Shown in pieces: positions 18,801-26,279 of a DNA stretch of 60,093 nucleotides (its first letter is position 1; every line of letters starts with the position of its first letter). Source of the stretch: Arcicella rosea (GTDB lineage: Bacteria; Bacteroidota; Bacteroidia; Cytophagales; Spirosomataceae). The notes below the pieces were generated by a model. The model was not told where the DNA came from, did no database searches, and saw only the letters and a list, made by a program, of their open reading frames with translations. The DNA lies in assembly GCF_014204325.1 (NCBI RefSeq), contig NZ_JACHKT010000033.1, positions 1 through 60,093 on the forward strand. Direction: 5' to 3'. A program made the translations under genes and the position numbers.

Positions 18801-19668
18801 AATCTATGGGGAAGTATCGTTGATTCCGACGCCAGCATTCTTGTATGGTTTGAAATCTGACGAAGAAATCTTGATTACAATTGACGAAGGAAAAACGATT
18901 ATTGTAAAATATTTATACAAATCTGAGCCTGATGAATCTGGACTTCGTACTATTACTTTTGAATTGAACGGACAAGCTCGTAGAATTAAAGTATTAGACA
19001 AAAATATCAAAGTAGAGAGAGCTCAACACGCTAAAGCTTCATCAAAAGGCGATATTGGTGCACCTTTGCAAGGTCGTTTAAGTAGAATTTTGGTAAAACC
19101 GGGCGATGAAGTAAAGAAAAATGCTCCATTGTATATCATTGAAGCCATGAAAATGGAATCAATCGTTTCTTCTCCATTTGAAGGTATTGTTTCAAGAGTT
19201 GTATTGAATGAAGGAACAGTTGTTGAACAAGAAGACTTAGTATTGGCAGTTGAAGAAGCTACTTTACCAGAACCAGATAAAGAAGAATTTTTATTCGTTT
19301 ACGGAACGCTTAGAAAAGACTTCGGCAACGAATTACATAAATTGATTACTCGTAATTCTGAATTTATCGGAATGGCTACTTATCAAGGGAAAATGTATAA
19401 TATCGGTGAATATCCCGGCATTGTAGCTTCTGATGATACTGATAGCAAAGTAATTGGAGAATTATATAAACTTTCAAATTCATTAAGATTAATTAGAATC
19501 TTGGATGAATATGAAGAATTCTATCCAGAAAATATTGCTGAAAGTATTTTTGTAAGAAATGCCGTTTCTGTAAATATCGAAGGAACAACTTATGAAGCAT
19601 ACTCATATCTGTACAATCGTCCAACAGACGGTTTACCAGAAATAACAAGCGGTGATTTTTTAGCCTAA
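15811..19668 (+). CDS. pyc: Pyruvate carboxylase with a C-terminal gamma-glutamylcyclotransferase-like domain
   Basis: 1285 residues in one unbroken frame, about 135 more than usual pyruvate carboxylases. Biotin carboxylase domain about 10-460 (AAAGGGGRGMR ATP loop; VEVNPRIQVEHT region). Carboxyltransferase from about 535 (DTTFRDGHQSLLATR), then the PYC C-terminal domain. The biotinyl domain has EAMKMES with biotin Lys1114. After a roughly ten-residue linker comes FVYGTLRKDFGNELH (Tyr1164-Gly-Thr-Leu-Arg1168), then YQGKMYNIGEYPGIV, VIGELYKL and LDEYEEFYPEN, the classic GGCT/AIG2-like layout. Glu1235 matches the catalytic Glu. It replenishes oxaloacetate from pyruvate; what the added domain does is unknown. 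A hairpin follows. Confidence 0.95.
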   Translation: MAQPYVQKINSLLVANRGEIAIRIMRAASELGIRTVAVYTFEDRYSLHRYKADEAYQIGKDDEPLKPYLDIEGIIKLCKEKKIDAIHPGYGFLSENVTLARRCREEGIKFIGPSPEAMDALGDKVAAKVAARTAQVPMIEDSKEDLINYDIALSEARKIGFPVMVKAAAGGGGRGMRVVREEESLEKAFSEAKNEAKNAFGDDTIFIEKFIDQPKHIEVQLLGDQHGNLVHLYERDCSVQRRFQKVVEVAPSFGLKEETRQKLYQYALSIGKAVNYYNAGTVEFLVDKDENIFFIEVNPRIQVEHTITEEVTGIDIVRTQILIAQNYKLSDSNIFILKQEDIPLNGYAIQCRITTEDPANGFKPDFGTIIAYRNAAGFGIRLDEGSSYPGVKISPYFDSMLVKVSARGRTLKGASQRLSRALTEFRIRGVKTNIPFLKNVITHPVFQQGKCVVQFIDSHPELFDFKTSRDRSTKVLRYLGDVVVNGNPDVKVKNERTFRTPIVPAFDPFAAYPAGNKQLLESMGADKFTQYIKEQKQILYTDTTFRDGHQSLLATRVRTKDMVAVAESYAKNFPQLFSMEVWGGATFDVAMRFLNESPWKRLEEFREAMPNMLLQMLFRGSNAVGYSAYPDNLIEKFVEKSAETGIDVFRIFDSLNWVDAMKVSIKAVRERTNAIAEASICYTGDIFTNEKYSLQYYLDMARQLEDEGAHILVIKDMAGLLRPYQAQLLVTELKKALSIPLHLHTHDTASIQAATYLKAIEAGVDIIDCSLGSMSGLTAQPNFNSIVAMMQGNERECEMNLPLLNQYSNYWEDVRQMYYPFESELKAGTAEVYDNEIPGGQYTNLRGQAIALGVGDKFELMKSNYVEANKLFGDIVKVTPSSKVVGDMAIFMTANSLTAEDVYAKGATLSFPESVKDFFKGGLGQPYGGFPKQLQEIILKGETALTTRPNDTIPPIDFGQDFEDFKAKFPENEQGELDYLSYKMYPKVYEDYYKAQQIYGEVSLIPTPAFLYGLKSDEEILITIDEGKTIIVKYLYKSEPDESGLRTITFELNGQARRIKVLDKNIKVERAQHAKASSKGDIGAPLQGRLSRILVKPGDEVKKNAPLYIIEAMKMESIVSSPFEGIVSRVVLNEGTVVEQEDLVLAVEEATLPEPDKEEFLFVYGTLRKDFGNELHKLITRNSEFIGMATYQGKMYNIGEYPGIVASDDTDSKVIGELYKLSNSLRLIRILDEYEEFYPENIAESIFVRNAVSVNIEGTTYEAYSYLYNRPTDGLPEITSGDFLA

Positions 19669-19692
19669 ATAATCATTGACTTGAAAATTCAT

Positions 19693-19722
19693 GAAGAGCC
19701 TTGGAGAAATTCAAGGCTCTTC
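19693..19722 (+). terminator. Hairpin after pyruvate carboxylase
   Basis: GAAGAGCCTTG / CAAGGCTCTTC, 11-bp stem, weak T-tract. Confidence 0.55.
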
Positions 19723-19777
19723 TGGTTTATTACTTTCAAAAAAATGGGTTTTCAAAAGGTAAAGTAAATCACTTGGC

Positions 19778-19785
19778 TATCTTTG
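19778..19785 (+). promoter_or_regulatory. Bacteroidota -7 element for threonine aldolase
   Basis: TATCTTTG, 34 bases before ATG 19819. The TTG inside it (19783) is in frame with the gene, but being part of the promoter it cannot be the translation start. This settles the start at 19819. Confidence 0.6.
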
Positions 19786-19818
19786 CAGGAATCTATTTCA
19801 TCAAAAACTATCAACAAC

Positions 19819-20829
19819 ATGACCATTGAATTAAGAAGCGATACTTTTACAAAACCTACACCTGCGATGTTAGAAGCAATGTTTTCGGCGGAAGTAGGAG
19901 ACGATGTTTTTGAAGACGACCCAACCGTTATTGCCCTTGAACAAAAAACAGCAAAGATGTTTGGCTACGAAGCAGGCTTATTCTGTACTTCTGGCACTAT
20001 GACCAACCAAATTGCTATCAACGTCCACGTTAAACAAGGCGATGAAGTAATTTGTGATGCACTCTCTCATATTTATTTGTATGAAGGCGGAGGTATTTCA
20101 GCTAATTCTATGGCTTCTGTTAATTTATTGCAAGGTAACAGAGGAAGACTAACGGCTTCACAAATCAAAGAAGTAATTCAGCCTGACAATATCCATCATC
20201 CTATTTCAGCTTTAATTTCTTTGGAAAATACCGTCAACAAAGGTGGTGGTGCTTATTATCAATTAACTGATATTCAAGAAATCAAAAAGCTTTGTCTCGA
20301 AAACAACATTCCTTTGCATTTGGACGGAGCAAGAATTTTCAATGCTTTGGTAGAAACACAGGAAAGTCCTTTGGAGTATGGCAAATTATTTGATTCCATT
20401 TCTGTTTGTCTTTCAAAAGGTTTAGGAACGCCCATTGGTTCTGTTTTATTAGGCACAAAAGACTTCATCAAAAAAGCCAGAAGAGTAAGAAAACGTTTGG
20501 GTGGAGGTTGGCGACAAGCAGGATATTTAGCGGCAGCAGGTATTTATGCTCTTGATAATAATATTGAAAGACTAAAAGAAGACCACACTCGTGCTAGAAT
20601 TATTGGTGAAACAATGGCAAAACTCCCAGCAGTAGAAGAAATTTTACCAGTAGATACCAACATCGTCATTTTTAGATTAAATGATAAAATACTTTCTTCC
20701 GATTATGTTCAGCAATTGAATGAAAAAGGAATTAGAGCAGCTACTTTTGGCAAACACTTAGTAAGGTTTGTAACGCATTTAGATTTTACGGATGAACATT
20801 TAGAAGCGTTTCAGAAAAGAGTTTTATAA
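19819..20829 (+). CDS. ltaE: Low-specificity L-threonine aldolase
   Basis: 336 residues; PLP enzyme splitting L-threonine or allo-threonine into glycine and acetaldehyde. The start MTIELRSDTFTKPTPAM is the family opening. Landmarks: GDDVFEDDPTV, ALISLENT, LHLDGARIFNA, and the PLP lysine in SVCLSKGLGTPIGSVL, followed by GGGWRQAGYLAAAG. Length matches the family. It stands alone, bounded by hairpins on both sides. Confidence 0.93.
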   Translation: MTIELRSDTFTKPTPAMLEAMFSAEVGDDVFEDDPTVIALEQKTAKMFGYEAGLFCTSGTMTNQIAINVHVKQGDEVICDALSHIYLYEGGGISANSMASVNLLQGNRGRLTASQIKEVIQPDNIHHPISALISLENTVNKGGGAYYQLTDIQEIKKLCLENNIPLHLDGARIFNALVETQESPLEYGKLFDSISVCLSKGLGTPIGSVLLGTKDFIKKARRVRKRLGGGWRQAGYLAAAGIYALDNNIERLKEDHTRARIIGETMAKLPAVEEILPVDTNIVIFRLNDKILSSDYVQQLNEKGIRAATFGKHLVRFVTHLDFTDEHLEAFQKRVL

Positions 20830-20838
20830 ATAACATTG

Positions 20839-20868
20839 GGCATAGTATTTATTTACTGTGCCTTTTTT
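20839..20868 (+). terminator. Terminator after threonine aldolase
   Basis: GGCATAGT / ACTGTGCC stem followed by six T residues. Confidence 0.75.
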
Positions 20869-20918
20869 AATGTCATCAGTATTCTGTAAATTTATCATAA
20901 CGCTAAACAGATTTATTG

Positions 20919-21374
20919 ATGCAAAGTAATGCCCAAACTCCCGACCAATACATTGAAGAATTGCCCGAAGACAGAAAAATCGCTATCAGCAATTTACGAA
21001 AAGTAATTTTGGAAAACTTACCTGAAGGTTTTCAAGAAACCATGAGCTATGGTATGATTGGCTATGTAGTACCACATTCACTTTACCCAAGTGGGTATCA
21101 TTGTACTCCGAATCTTCCTCTACCCTTTTTGAGTATTGCTTCTCAAAAAAACTTTATTGCGGTTTATAACATGCTTGTTTACTCTGACCCAACCATTAAT
21201 GAATGGTTTGTAAATGAATACACTAAGTATTCTAAAGCAAAACTGGACATGGGTAAAAGCTGTATTAGATTCAAGAAATTAGACCAAATTCCGTTTGATT
21301 TAATTGGAGAATTAGCCTCTAAAGTAACTGTTGATGAATGGATTAATATTTATGAAGCACAATTGAAGCGGTAA
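20919..21374 (+). CDS. DUF1801 domain protein
   Basis: 151 residues from ATG 20919. It matches the DUF1801 (YdhG-like) fold: an N-terminal helix TPDQYIEELPEDRKIAISNLRKVI, then FQETMSYGMIGYVVP and LPFLSIASQKNFIAVYNM, ending with LGELASKVTVDEWINIYE-type helices. No enzymatic role is established for the family. The spacing of about 75 bases to the next gene, a TonB receptor, leaves co-transcription open. Confidence 0.82.
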   Translation: MQSNAQTPDQYIEELPEDRKIAISNLRKVILENLPEGFQETMSYGMIGYVVPHSLYPSGYHCTPNLPLPFLSIASQKNFIAVYNMLVYSDPTINEWFVNEYTKYSKAKLDMGKSCIRFKKLDQIPFDLIGELASKVTVDEWINIYEAQLKR

Positions 21375-21448
21375 AAGAGTTAACTCACTTCAAATAAATC
21401 CATCTAAATCATTCCACTTTTTGAATTATCTTTCAGAAAAATTCAACA

Positions 21449-23482
21449 ATGAAAATACTTTTATCCTTACTCTGCTTTATAAATTCCTTTGCTTTAGTGG
21501 CTCAAACAGACTCCATTTTGAAAGTCACTGAGCTTCAACCTGTTATTATTAGCTCTTCTCGTTTTGTTGGAAAGGATATTCAAACGCCTTTGGCTGTTAC
21601 GGTTATCGACCAAGCTCGTTTACAAACTGGACAATCCAAGCTTTCTTTGTTTGATGCTTTGGGAGCTGTACCGGGTGTTTTTGCGATGAATTCTGAAAAC
21701 TTTGCACAAGATTTACGCATTTCTATTCGTGGTTTTGGAGCAAGAGCGTCATTCGGAATTCGTGGATTAAAAGTTGTAATGGACGGCATTCCAGAATCTA
21801 TTCCAGATGGTACCGCAAAAGTTGGCAATTTAGATATGGGTTTAATGGAACGCATGGAGGTAATTAAAGGACCAACTGCTGGTTTGTATGGCAATGCTTC
21901 TGGTGGCGTAATCAGTCTTTTTTCAGAAACACCTAAAACTTTTTTTGCCGAGGCACAAGCTACTTTTGGCTCTTTTGGCTTTCAAAGATTACAATTTAAA
22001 ACTGGTCAAGAAATAGGGAAAGTCACTTATTTTTTCAACGCTTCTCGCTTGACAAGTACTGGTTATCGTAATCACAGTGCTTTAGAACGTAATTTTTTCA
22101 ATGGAAAAGTGATTTATAAGTTTTCGGATAAAATTAATCTGAGTGTTTTGATGAGTTATGTAGATAGTCCAAAAGCAGAAGACCCAGGTGGATTGACGCA
22201 AGCAGATATTGACAAAGACAGACGACAAGCCCGACAAGTAAATATAGATTACAATGCTTATGAGACTTTCAAACAAAGTAAATTAGCCTTGATTTACGAC
22301 CAAAAAATTGGCGAAAAGCATCAAATCAACGCTCGTGCTTTTTACTTAAATCGTGATTTTAATAGTCAACAAGCTACCAAAGATAAAGGACAAATTGCTT
22401 TCAAAAGAGATTTTTCTGGTGGTGGTTTTAATTATCAATTTACTGAAAAGAAATATAGGCTAAAAGCTGGATTAGACATTGAAAATCAACAGGATAATCG
22501 CCAAAGATATGATAATTTATTGGGTGAAAGAGGGATTTTAAGTATCGACCAAATTGAATCTTTCAGAAATATTGGTGCATTTATCTTACAAGAATATACT
22601 TTCAATCAAAAATTTAGACTTTCACTAAATACTCGTTTTGACGATATTCAATTAAAGATTTCGGATAAATTCTTGACTGGTGGCGACGAATCTTCATCAC
22701 AATCTTTTCAGCGTTTTAGTCCGATGTTAGGATTTTCGTTTGCTCCAACAGCCAATCAATCCATTTACACTAATATTTCTAGCAGTTTTGAAACGCCTTC
22801 TTTAAATGAATTATCCAATAATCCGTTAAAAACTGGCGGTTTTAACCCCAATTTAAGTCCACAGCAATCAAGAAATTTTGAATTAGGTTATAAAGGTATT
22901 CTCAGTAAAAAATTCAGATTAGACCTAGCCTTGTTTACTATTGAAGTACAAGATGAGATTGTTCCATACCAAATTGCAGGACAAGGTGTAACTACCTATT
23001 TTAGAAATGCTGGTTTGTCTAACAGAAAAGGAATTGAAACGGGAATTACCTATAAAGTTTTCAATGGTTTAACAGCCTACCTAAACTATACTTTTTCAGA
23101 TTTCAAATACAAGGAATACCAAACTACTGCTGGAAAATTTGATGGAAATACTTTGCCTGGCATTCCAAAACATAATATTTATTCGGAGTTTAGATATTTT
23201 GATAAATCTGGTTTCTTTGGCATTGTTCAGTTAAGAAGTATCAGCAAAATTTATGCGGATGATGCAAATACTGTAACCAATAATGGTTATTTCACGGCAA
23301 ATGTAAGGGTTGGTTATCGTAAGCAAATTGGAGCTTTAACACTAGAACCTTTTATAGGCATTAACAACTTAACGAATACCGTTTATAATGCCAATGTTCA
23401 AATCAATGCTACGGCAAATCGTTATTTTGAACCTGCCTCTGGAAGCTTTTTGTTTGGAGGAATTAGTGTGAGAGCGTTTTAG
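21449..23482 (+). CDS. TonB-dependent outer membrane receptor (FecA/iron-type)
   Basis: 677 residues. Signal peptide MKILLSLLCFINSFALVAQ. Plug domain about 35-150 with the TonB-box-like LQPVIISSSR, SIRGFGARASFGIRGLKVVMDGIP and EVIKGPTAGLYGNASGGVI, then a 22-strand barrel ending in the aromatic RAF. The size and absence of a carboxypeptidase-regulatory domain point to siderophore or metal-chelate uptake rather than SusC polysaccharide import; the ligand is not readable from sequence. Confidence 0.92.
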   Translation: MKILLSLLCFINSFALVAQTDSILKVTELQPVIISSSRFVGKDIQTPLAVTVIDQARLQTGQSKLSLFDALGAVPGVFAMNSENFAQDLRISIRGFGARASFGIRGLKVVMDGIPESIPDGTAKVGNLDMGLMERMEVIKGPTAGLYGNASGGVISLFSETPKTFFAEAQATFGSFGFQRLQFKTGQEIGKVTYFFNASRLTSTGYRNHSALERNFFNGKVIYKFSDKINLSVLMSYVDSPKAEDPGGLTQADIDKDRRQARQVNIDYNAYETFKQSKLALIYDQKIGEKHQINARAFYLNRDFNSQQATKDKGQIAFKRDFSGGGFNYQFTEKKYRLKAGLDIENQQDNRQRYDNLLGERGILSIDQIESFRNIGAFILQEYTFNQKFRLSLNTRFDDIQLKISDKFLTGGDESSSQSFQRFSPMLGFSFAPTANQSIYTNISSSFETPSLNELSNNPLKTGGFNPNLSPQQSRNFELGYKGILSKKFRLDLALFTIEVQDEIVPYQIAGQGVTTYFRNAGLSNRKGIETGITYKVFNGLTAYLNYTFSDFKYKEYQTTAGKFDGNTLPGIPKHNIYSEFRYFDKSGFFGIVQLRSISKIYADDANTVTNNGYFTANVRVGYRKQIGALTLEPFIGINNLTNTVYNANVQINATANRYFEPASGSFLFGGISVRAF

Positions 23483-23582
23483 ATATGGGATTTCTGTTTT
23501 TTGGATATTTTTCGCCCTTAAGAAAACACTGATAAAAGCAAAAAAAGCACGTATTGATAAAGTAATTTTAATACAACAAATC

Positions 23583-23620
23583 GTACAGTAAAATTGTACA
23601 AGTTACCCAATTTTGGTAAC
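23583..23620. promoter_or_regulatory. Palindromes upstream of parD (probable operator)
   Basis: GTACA / TGTAC at 23583-23599 and GTTACC / GGTAAC at 23602-23620 lie just before the parD ATG at 23642. Autoregulation by the ParD-ParE complex at such sites is the rule in this family. Confidence 0.45.
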
Positions 23621-23641
23621 TTCAATAAAAAACTGAAAGTT

Positions 23642-23893
23642 ATGGGACGTAACACATCTGTATCATTAGGGACCTACTTTGAAGATTTTGTTGAAAACAA
23701 AATTACAGAAGGTCGCTTTAAAAATGCCAGTGAAGTAATCCGTGCTGGACTTCGACTACTTGAAGAAGAAGAAAATAAAATTCAAATTTTGAAAAGGGAA
23801 ATTCAAGAAGGAATTGATAGTGGATTAGCAAAAAACTTTGATGCAAAAAAGCATTTAGAAACGTTAAAAGCCAATAAAAGAAAAAATGGCTAA
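23642..23893 (+). CDS. parD: ParD-like antitoxin (ribbon-helix-helix)
   Basis: 83 residues from ATG 23642 (MGRNTSVSLGTYFEDF); an upstream TTG at 23594 lies within the palindromes and is not the start. The N-terminal ribbon NTSVSLG and the helices ENKITEGRFKNASEVIRAGLRLLEEEE are the CopG/ParD DNA-binding fold. The charged tail wraps the toxin. The stop overlaps the ParE start by eight bases (ATGGCTAA), so the two are translationally coupled. Confidence 0.9.
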   Translation: MGRNTSVSLGTYFEDFVENKITEGRFKNASEVIRAGLRLLEEEENKIQILKREIQEGIDSGLAKNFDAKKHLETLKANKRKNG

Positions 23894-24185
23894 ATATATT
23901 CTAACTAACAAAGCTGTTGAAGACATTTCCAAAATTTGGGATTACACATACGAAGTTTGGTCAGAAAACCAAGCTGACAAATACTACAAACTATTAATTG
24001 AAGCTTGTAAGCAAATCGCAGACCAACCAACAATTGGGGAAAATTATAAAAAGATTTCTAACGAAATTTATGGTTTTAGCGTTGGAAAGCATATAGTTTT
24101 CTATCGAAGCTTAATCGCTAAAGATGTTGAAATTCTAAGAATTCTGCATGAACGTATGGACTTGAAAAACAAAATAGATGAATGA
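23886..24185 (+). CDS. parE: ParE-like toxin
   Basis: 99 residues of the RelE/ParE fold: YILTNKAVEDISKIWDYT, then QADKYYKLLIEACKQIADQP, the G-x-x-Y-K-x-I segment, YGFSVGKHIVFYR, and VEILRILHERMDL. ParE toxins act on DNA gyrase, unlike ribonuclease RelE. The C-terminal RILHERMD is the usual ParE ending. Paired and overlapping with the antitoxin. Confidence 0.9.
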   Translation: MAKYILTNKAVEDISKIWDYTYEVWSENQADKYYKLLIEACKQIADQPTIGENYKKISNEIYGFSVGKHIVFYRSLIAKDVEILRILHERMDLKNKIDE

Positions 24186-24276
24186 GAAAAACTCAAACAA
24201 AAATATACAAGTGATTTTTCTGAATTAGAAAAACAATAAACTCGTGAAACTTTATTCCTAACTCTTATACTTATCT

Positions 24277-24858
24277 ATGAAAAATCATGAAAAAATTAAA
24301 AATACATTGGTAAATGCAGAGGAGGAAAAAGCGTTCAAGTTATTAAAGAGTATTGAAATGGATATAGCAATGTATTCTTCTTCTTTAATTGATTCATTTG
24401 TAGTATTAAAACCTTCTCAGGTAAAAAATGATATTGCTCTTTTACTTTCTGATATTAGTAATGAAGACTTTGTACCAATTGTTATCAATGATGTAAAAAA
24501 ATATCTCAATGGTGAAGACATTGGGACATTAATTTATTCCCTGCTTGATAAAAATATAGGAGATTATATTGTTGACATCATTGGTATTTTATGTAATCTT
24601 AATCCTAAAAAGGACAATTTTGAAGCCTTTGAGATGATTCATTTAATCTTGAGGGAGTATGAAGGAAAAGTTTTAAAAAAAGATATAAATACATCTATTC
24701 TCTTAATTAACAATACCCTAAAATCAACAGCCCAAAATGAACAGCGATATAACTATGTAAGCTGGTGTTTGAATTGGCTACTGCAAAAAAGAACCATTCT
24801 TGAGTTTATCGATAAAATGGAACAAAATCCTGAAATTTCACTGGGTGATTCACACTGA
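24277..24858 (+). CDS. Hypothetical helical protein
   Basis: 193 residues, not recognised. Helix-rich and acidic, with no signal peptide or membrane segment. The HEAT-like rhythm (DIALLLSDISNEDFVPIVI, GTLIYSLLDKN, VDIIGILCNLNP) suggests an alpha-solenoid. It is AT-rich like the toxin-antitoxin pair just upstream, and lies immediately before tmRNA in a small accessory patch. Being an orphan gene beside a TA system, it could be an immunity or regulatory protein, but nothing in the sequence proves it. Confidence 0.6.
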   Translation: MKNHEKIKNTLVNAEEEKAFKLLKSIEMDIAMYSSSLIDSFVVLKPSQVKNDIALLLSDISNEDFVPIVINDVKKYLNGEDIGTLIYSLLDKNIGDYIVDIIGILCNLNPKKDNFEAFEMIHLILREYEGKVLKKDINTSILLINNTLKSTAQNEQRYNYVSWCLNWLLQKRTILEFIDKMEQNPEISLGDSH

Positions 24859-25012
24859 TTCTTTACCTGCATTTCTCTAAGAGAATCTACGATTATTTTC
24901 TCTGAAAATCTGCGGGTAAAAATATTTTTACCAAAATCTTCAAAAATTATATTATCTTCGCCATCCCAAAGAATGAAACAATTCATTTCATTTGAGGTTC
25001 TTTTAATCATTT

Positions 25013-25407
25013 GGGGGCGACCGGTATTGACAGCTTGTGCAGGTCGGTGGTAAGCACGTCGGGAGTTGGTCTAATCTCCTGTTAAAAATTAGTCCGAACA
25101 ACAATCGGCAATACTCAGTATGCCATGGCAGCTTAATCCTTAAGGGATTTCGTTTTGGATAGTTATCAACGGAGTTGGAGCTATTCGCCACACCCCACTC
25201 GGCTAAACTCTGCCGCTGGGATACGGGGTGTCGAAACGCAGAGTCGAATGTTGTGATTTCTCTAAGCAAACATTTAGTACAAAGAGGATAAGGATAGTTT
25301 AAGGTCCGGCTTGAACCCTGCCTATCTCGAAAAAATAATCAAGACTAAACGTGAAGAAAGCTATCGAGTTCCTTGTCTGGACGAGAGTTCGAATCTCTCC
25401 GTCTCCA
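25013..25407 (+). ncRNA. ssrA: tmRNA (transfer-messenger RNA)
   Basis: The 5' end GGGGGCG (25013-25019) pairs with CGTCTCC (25400-25406), giving a 7-bp acceptor stem with two G-U pairs, discriminator A at 25407. The T-arm is GAGAG-TTCGAAT-CTCTC just before it. The tag frame at 25107-25136 reads GNTQYAMAA followed by TAA. Pseudoknot-forming stretches fill the middle. CCA is not encoded. tmRNA rescues ribosomes stalled on broken mRNA and marks the peptide for proteolysis. A terminator follows directly. Confidence 0.95.
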
Positions 25408-25413
25408 CTCCTT

Positions 25414-25447
25414 AAACCGCTTATACAATGTGTATGAGCGGTTTTTG
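25414..25447 (+). terminator. Terminator after tmRNA
   Basis: AAACCGCTTATACA pairs with TGTATGAGCGGTTT (one mismatch), followed by a T-tract. Confidence 0.85.
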
Positions 25448-25564
25448 TTTTATGTCCCTTTCCCTATTCTTCCTAAAATATTCTATTTATTATACTCATT
25501 GTTGCAATTGTCTTCCTGAGAATTTTTCTAAAAAGAACGCTTATGTTTCTAGTTTACTCGGAAC

Positions 25565-25922
25565 ATTTTCTGGTAAGCAACGAAGTTTTTCTTATCTACT
25601 TTACTATTTTTCTTATAGGAAAAAATCTTTCGCTTATACACTTTATAATTTTTCCTATAAGAAAATGGCTTCGACTATACATTTTATAGTTTTCCTTATA
25701 CGAAAAAATATTTCGCTTATACACTTTATAGTTTTTCCTACAAGAAAAAATCCTTTAACGATTTACTTTATAGTTTTTCCTACAAGAAAAAGTCTTTCGC
25801 TTATACTCTTTACATTTTTTCCAATAAGAAAAAGTCTTTCGACTATACATTTTACAATTTATCCTACAAGAAAAAATCTTTTGCTTATACACTTTACAAT
25901 TTTTCCTGTAAGAAAAATTTGG
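25565..25922. repeat. 42-bp tandem repeat array, about 8 degenerate copies
   Basis: The unit reads roughly TATACACTTTATAGTTTTTC then CTATAAGAAAAAATCTTTCGCT. Each copy contains a small hairpin, TTTTTC-N6-GAAAAA. Copies differ by point changes and rare indels. A 186-codon frame passes through only because 42 is divisible by three; its translation (RKN..IHFIVFP repeats) does not look like a protein. It sits just downstream of the tmRNA terminator. Confidence 0.8.
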
Positions 25923-26006
25923 ATAATTATAAAGAATAAAACAAAGAAAAATAGACTAGGCTTATTGCAAATAAAGCCTCTACTTTAATAAATTGTTGAC
26001 AGCTTT

Positions 26007-26260
26007 AAACATGAGTCATCCCGAATTTTTTCTTTGAATAATGAGGTTTAGGACAATTTGAACGGTTTTTATATTTATTATTGTATAGTCCTTACTTTTC
26101 TTGTCTTGAAACAAGAAAAGTAACAAAAGAAATTCAAGAATTCCTAAACTCGCTTCGCTCAAACAGTAGGAATTCATTACCCATCAATCATAAAAAAGCG
26201 GTCAAAACTATTTTTTTGACCGCTTTTTTATGATTTTAAAATTCGGGATGACTCATGTTT
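26007..26260. mobile_element. MITE-like element with 23-bp perfect terminal inverted repeats
   Basis: The left end starts AAACATGAGTCATCCCGAAT (26007-26029) and the right end is its exact complement (26238-26260). The 254-bp interior has no ORF. It carries a perfect ACTTTTCTTGT / ACAAGAAAAGT hairpin (26094-26121) and an AGCGGTC / GACCGCT hairpin with A and T tracts. A partial relative lies at 176-317. Non-coding DNA with terminal inverted repeats and a second copy fits a miniature inverted-repeat element moved by a transposase elsewhere. No clear target duplication is visible. Confidence 0.65.
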
Positions 26261-26279
26261 TATCAATTATCTTAAAGAT

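Noticed and set aside
24753-25269. Minus-strand ORFs over the tmRNA region
   Set aside because: They are antisense to a well-supported structured RNA and the preceding gene and show no domain.
25380-25410. tmRNA 3' end as an integration site with a genomic island
   Set aside because: No second copy of the tmRNA 3' end and no integrase gene were found in the window.
25428-25988. 186-codon ORF with repeated RKN..IHFIVFP residues
   Set aside because: It is the translation of the 42-bp array; the frame stays open because the period is divisible by three, and the composition is not protein-like.
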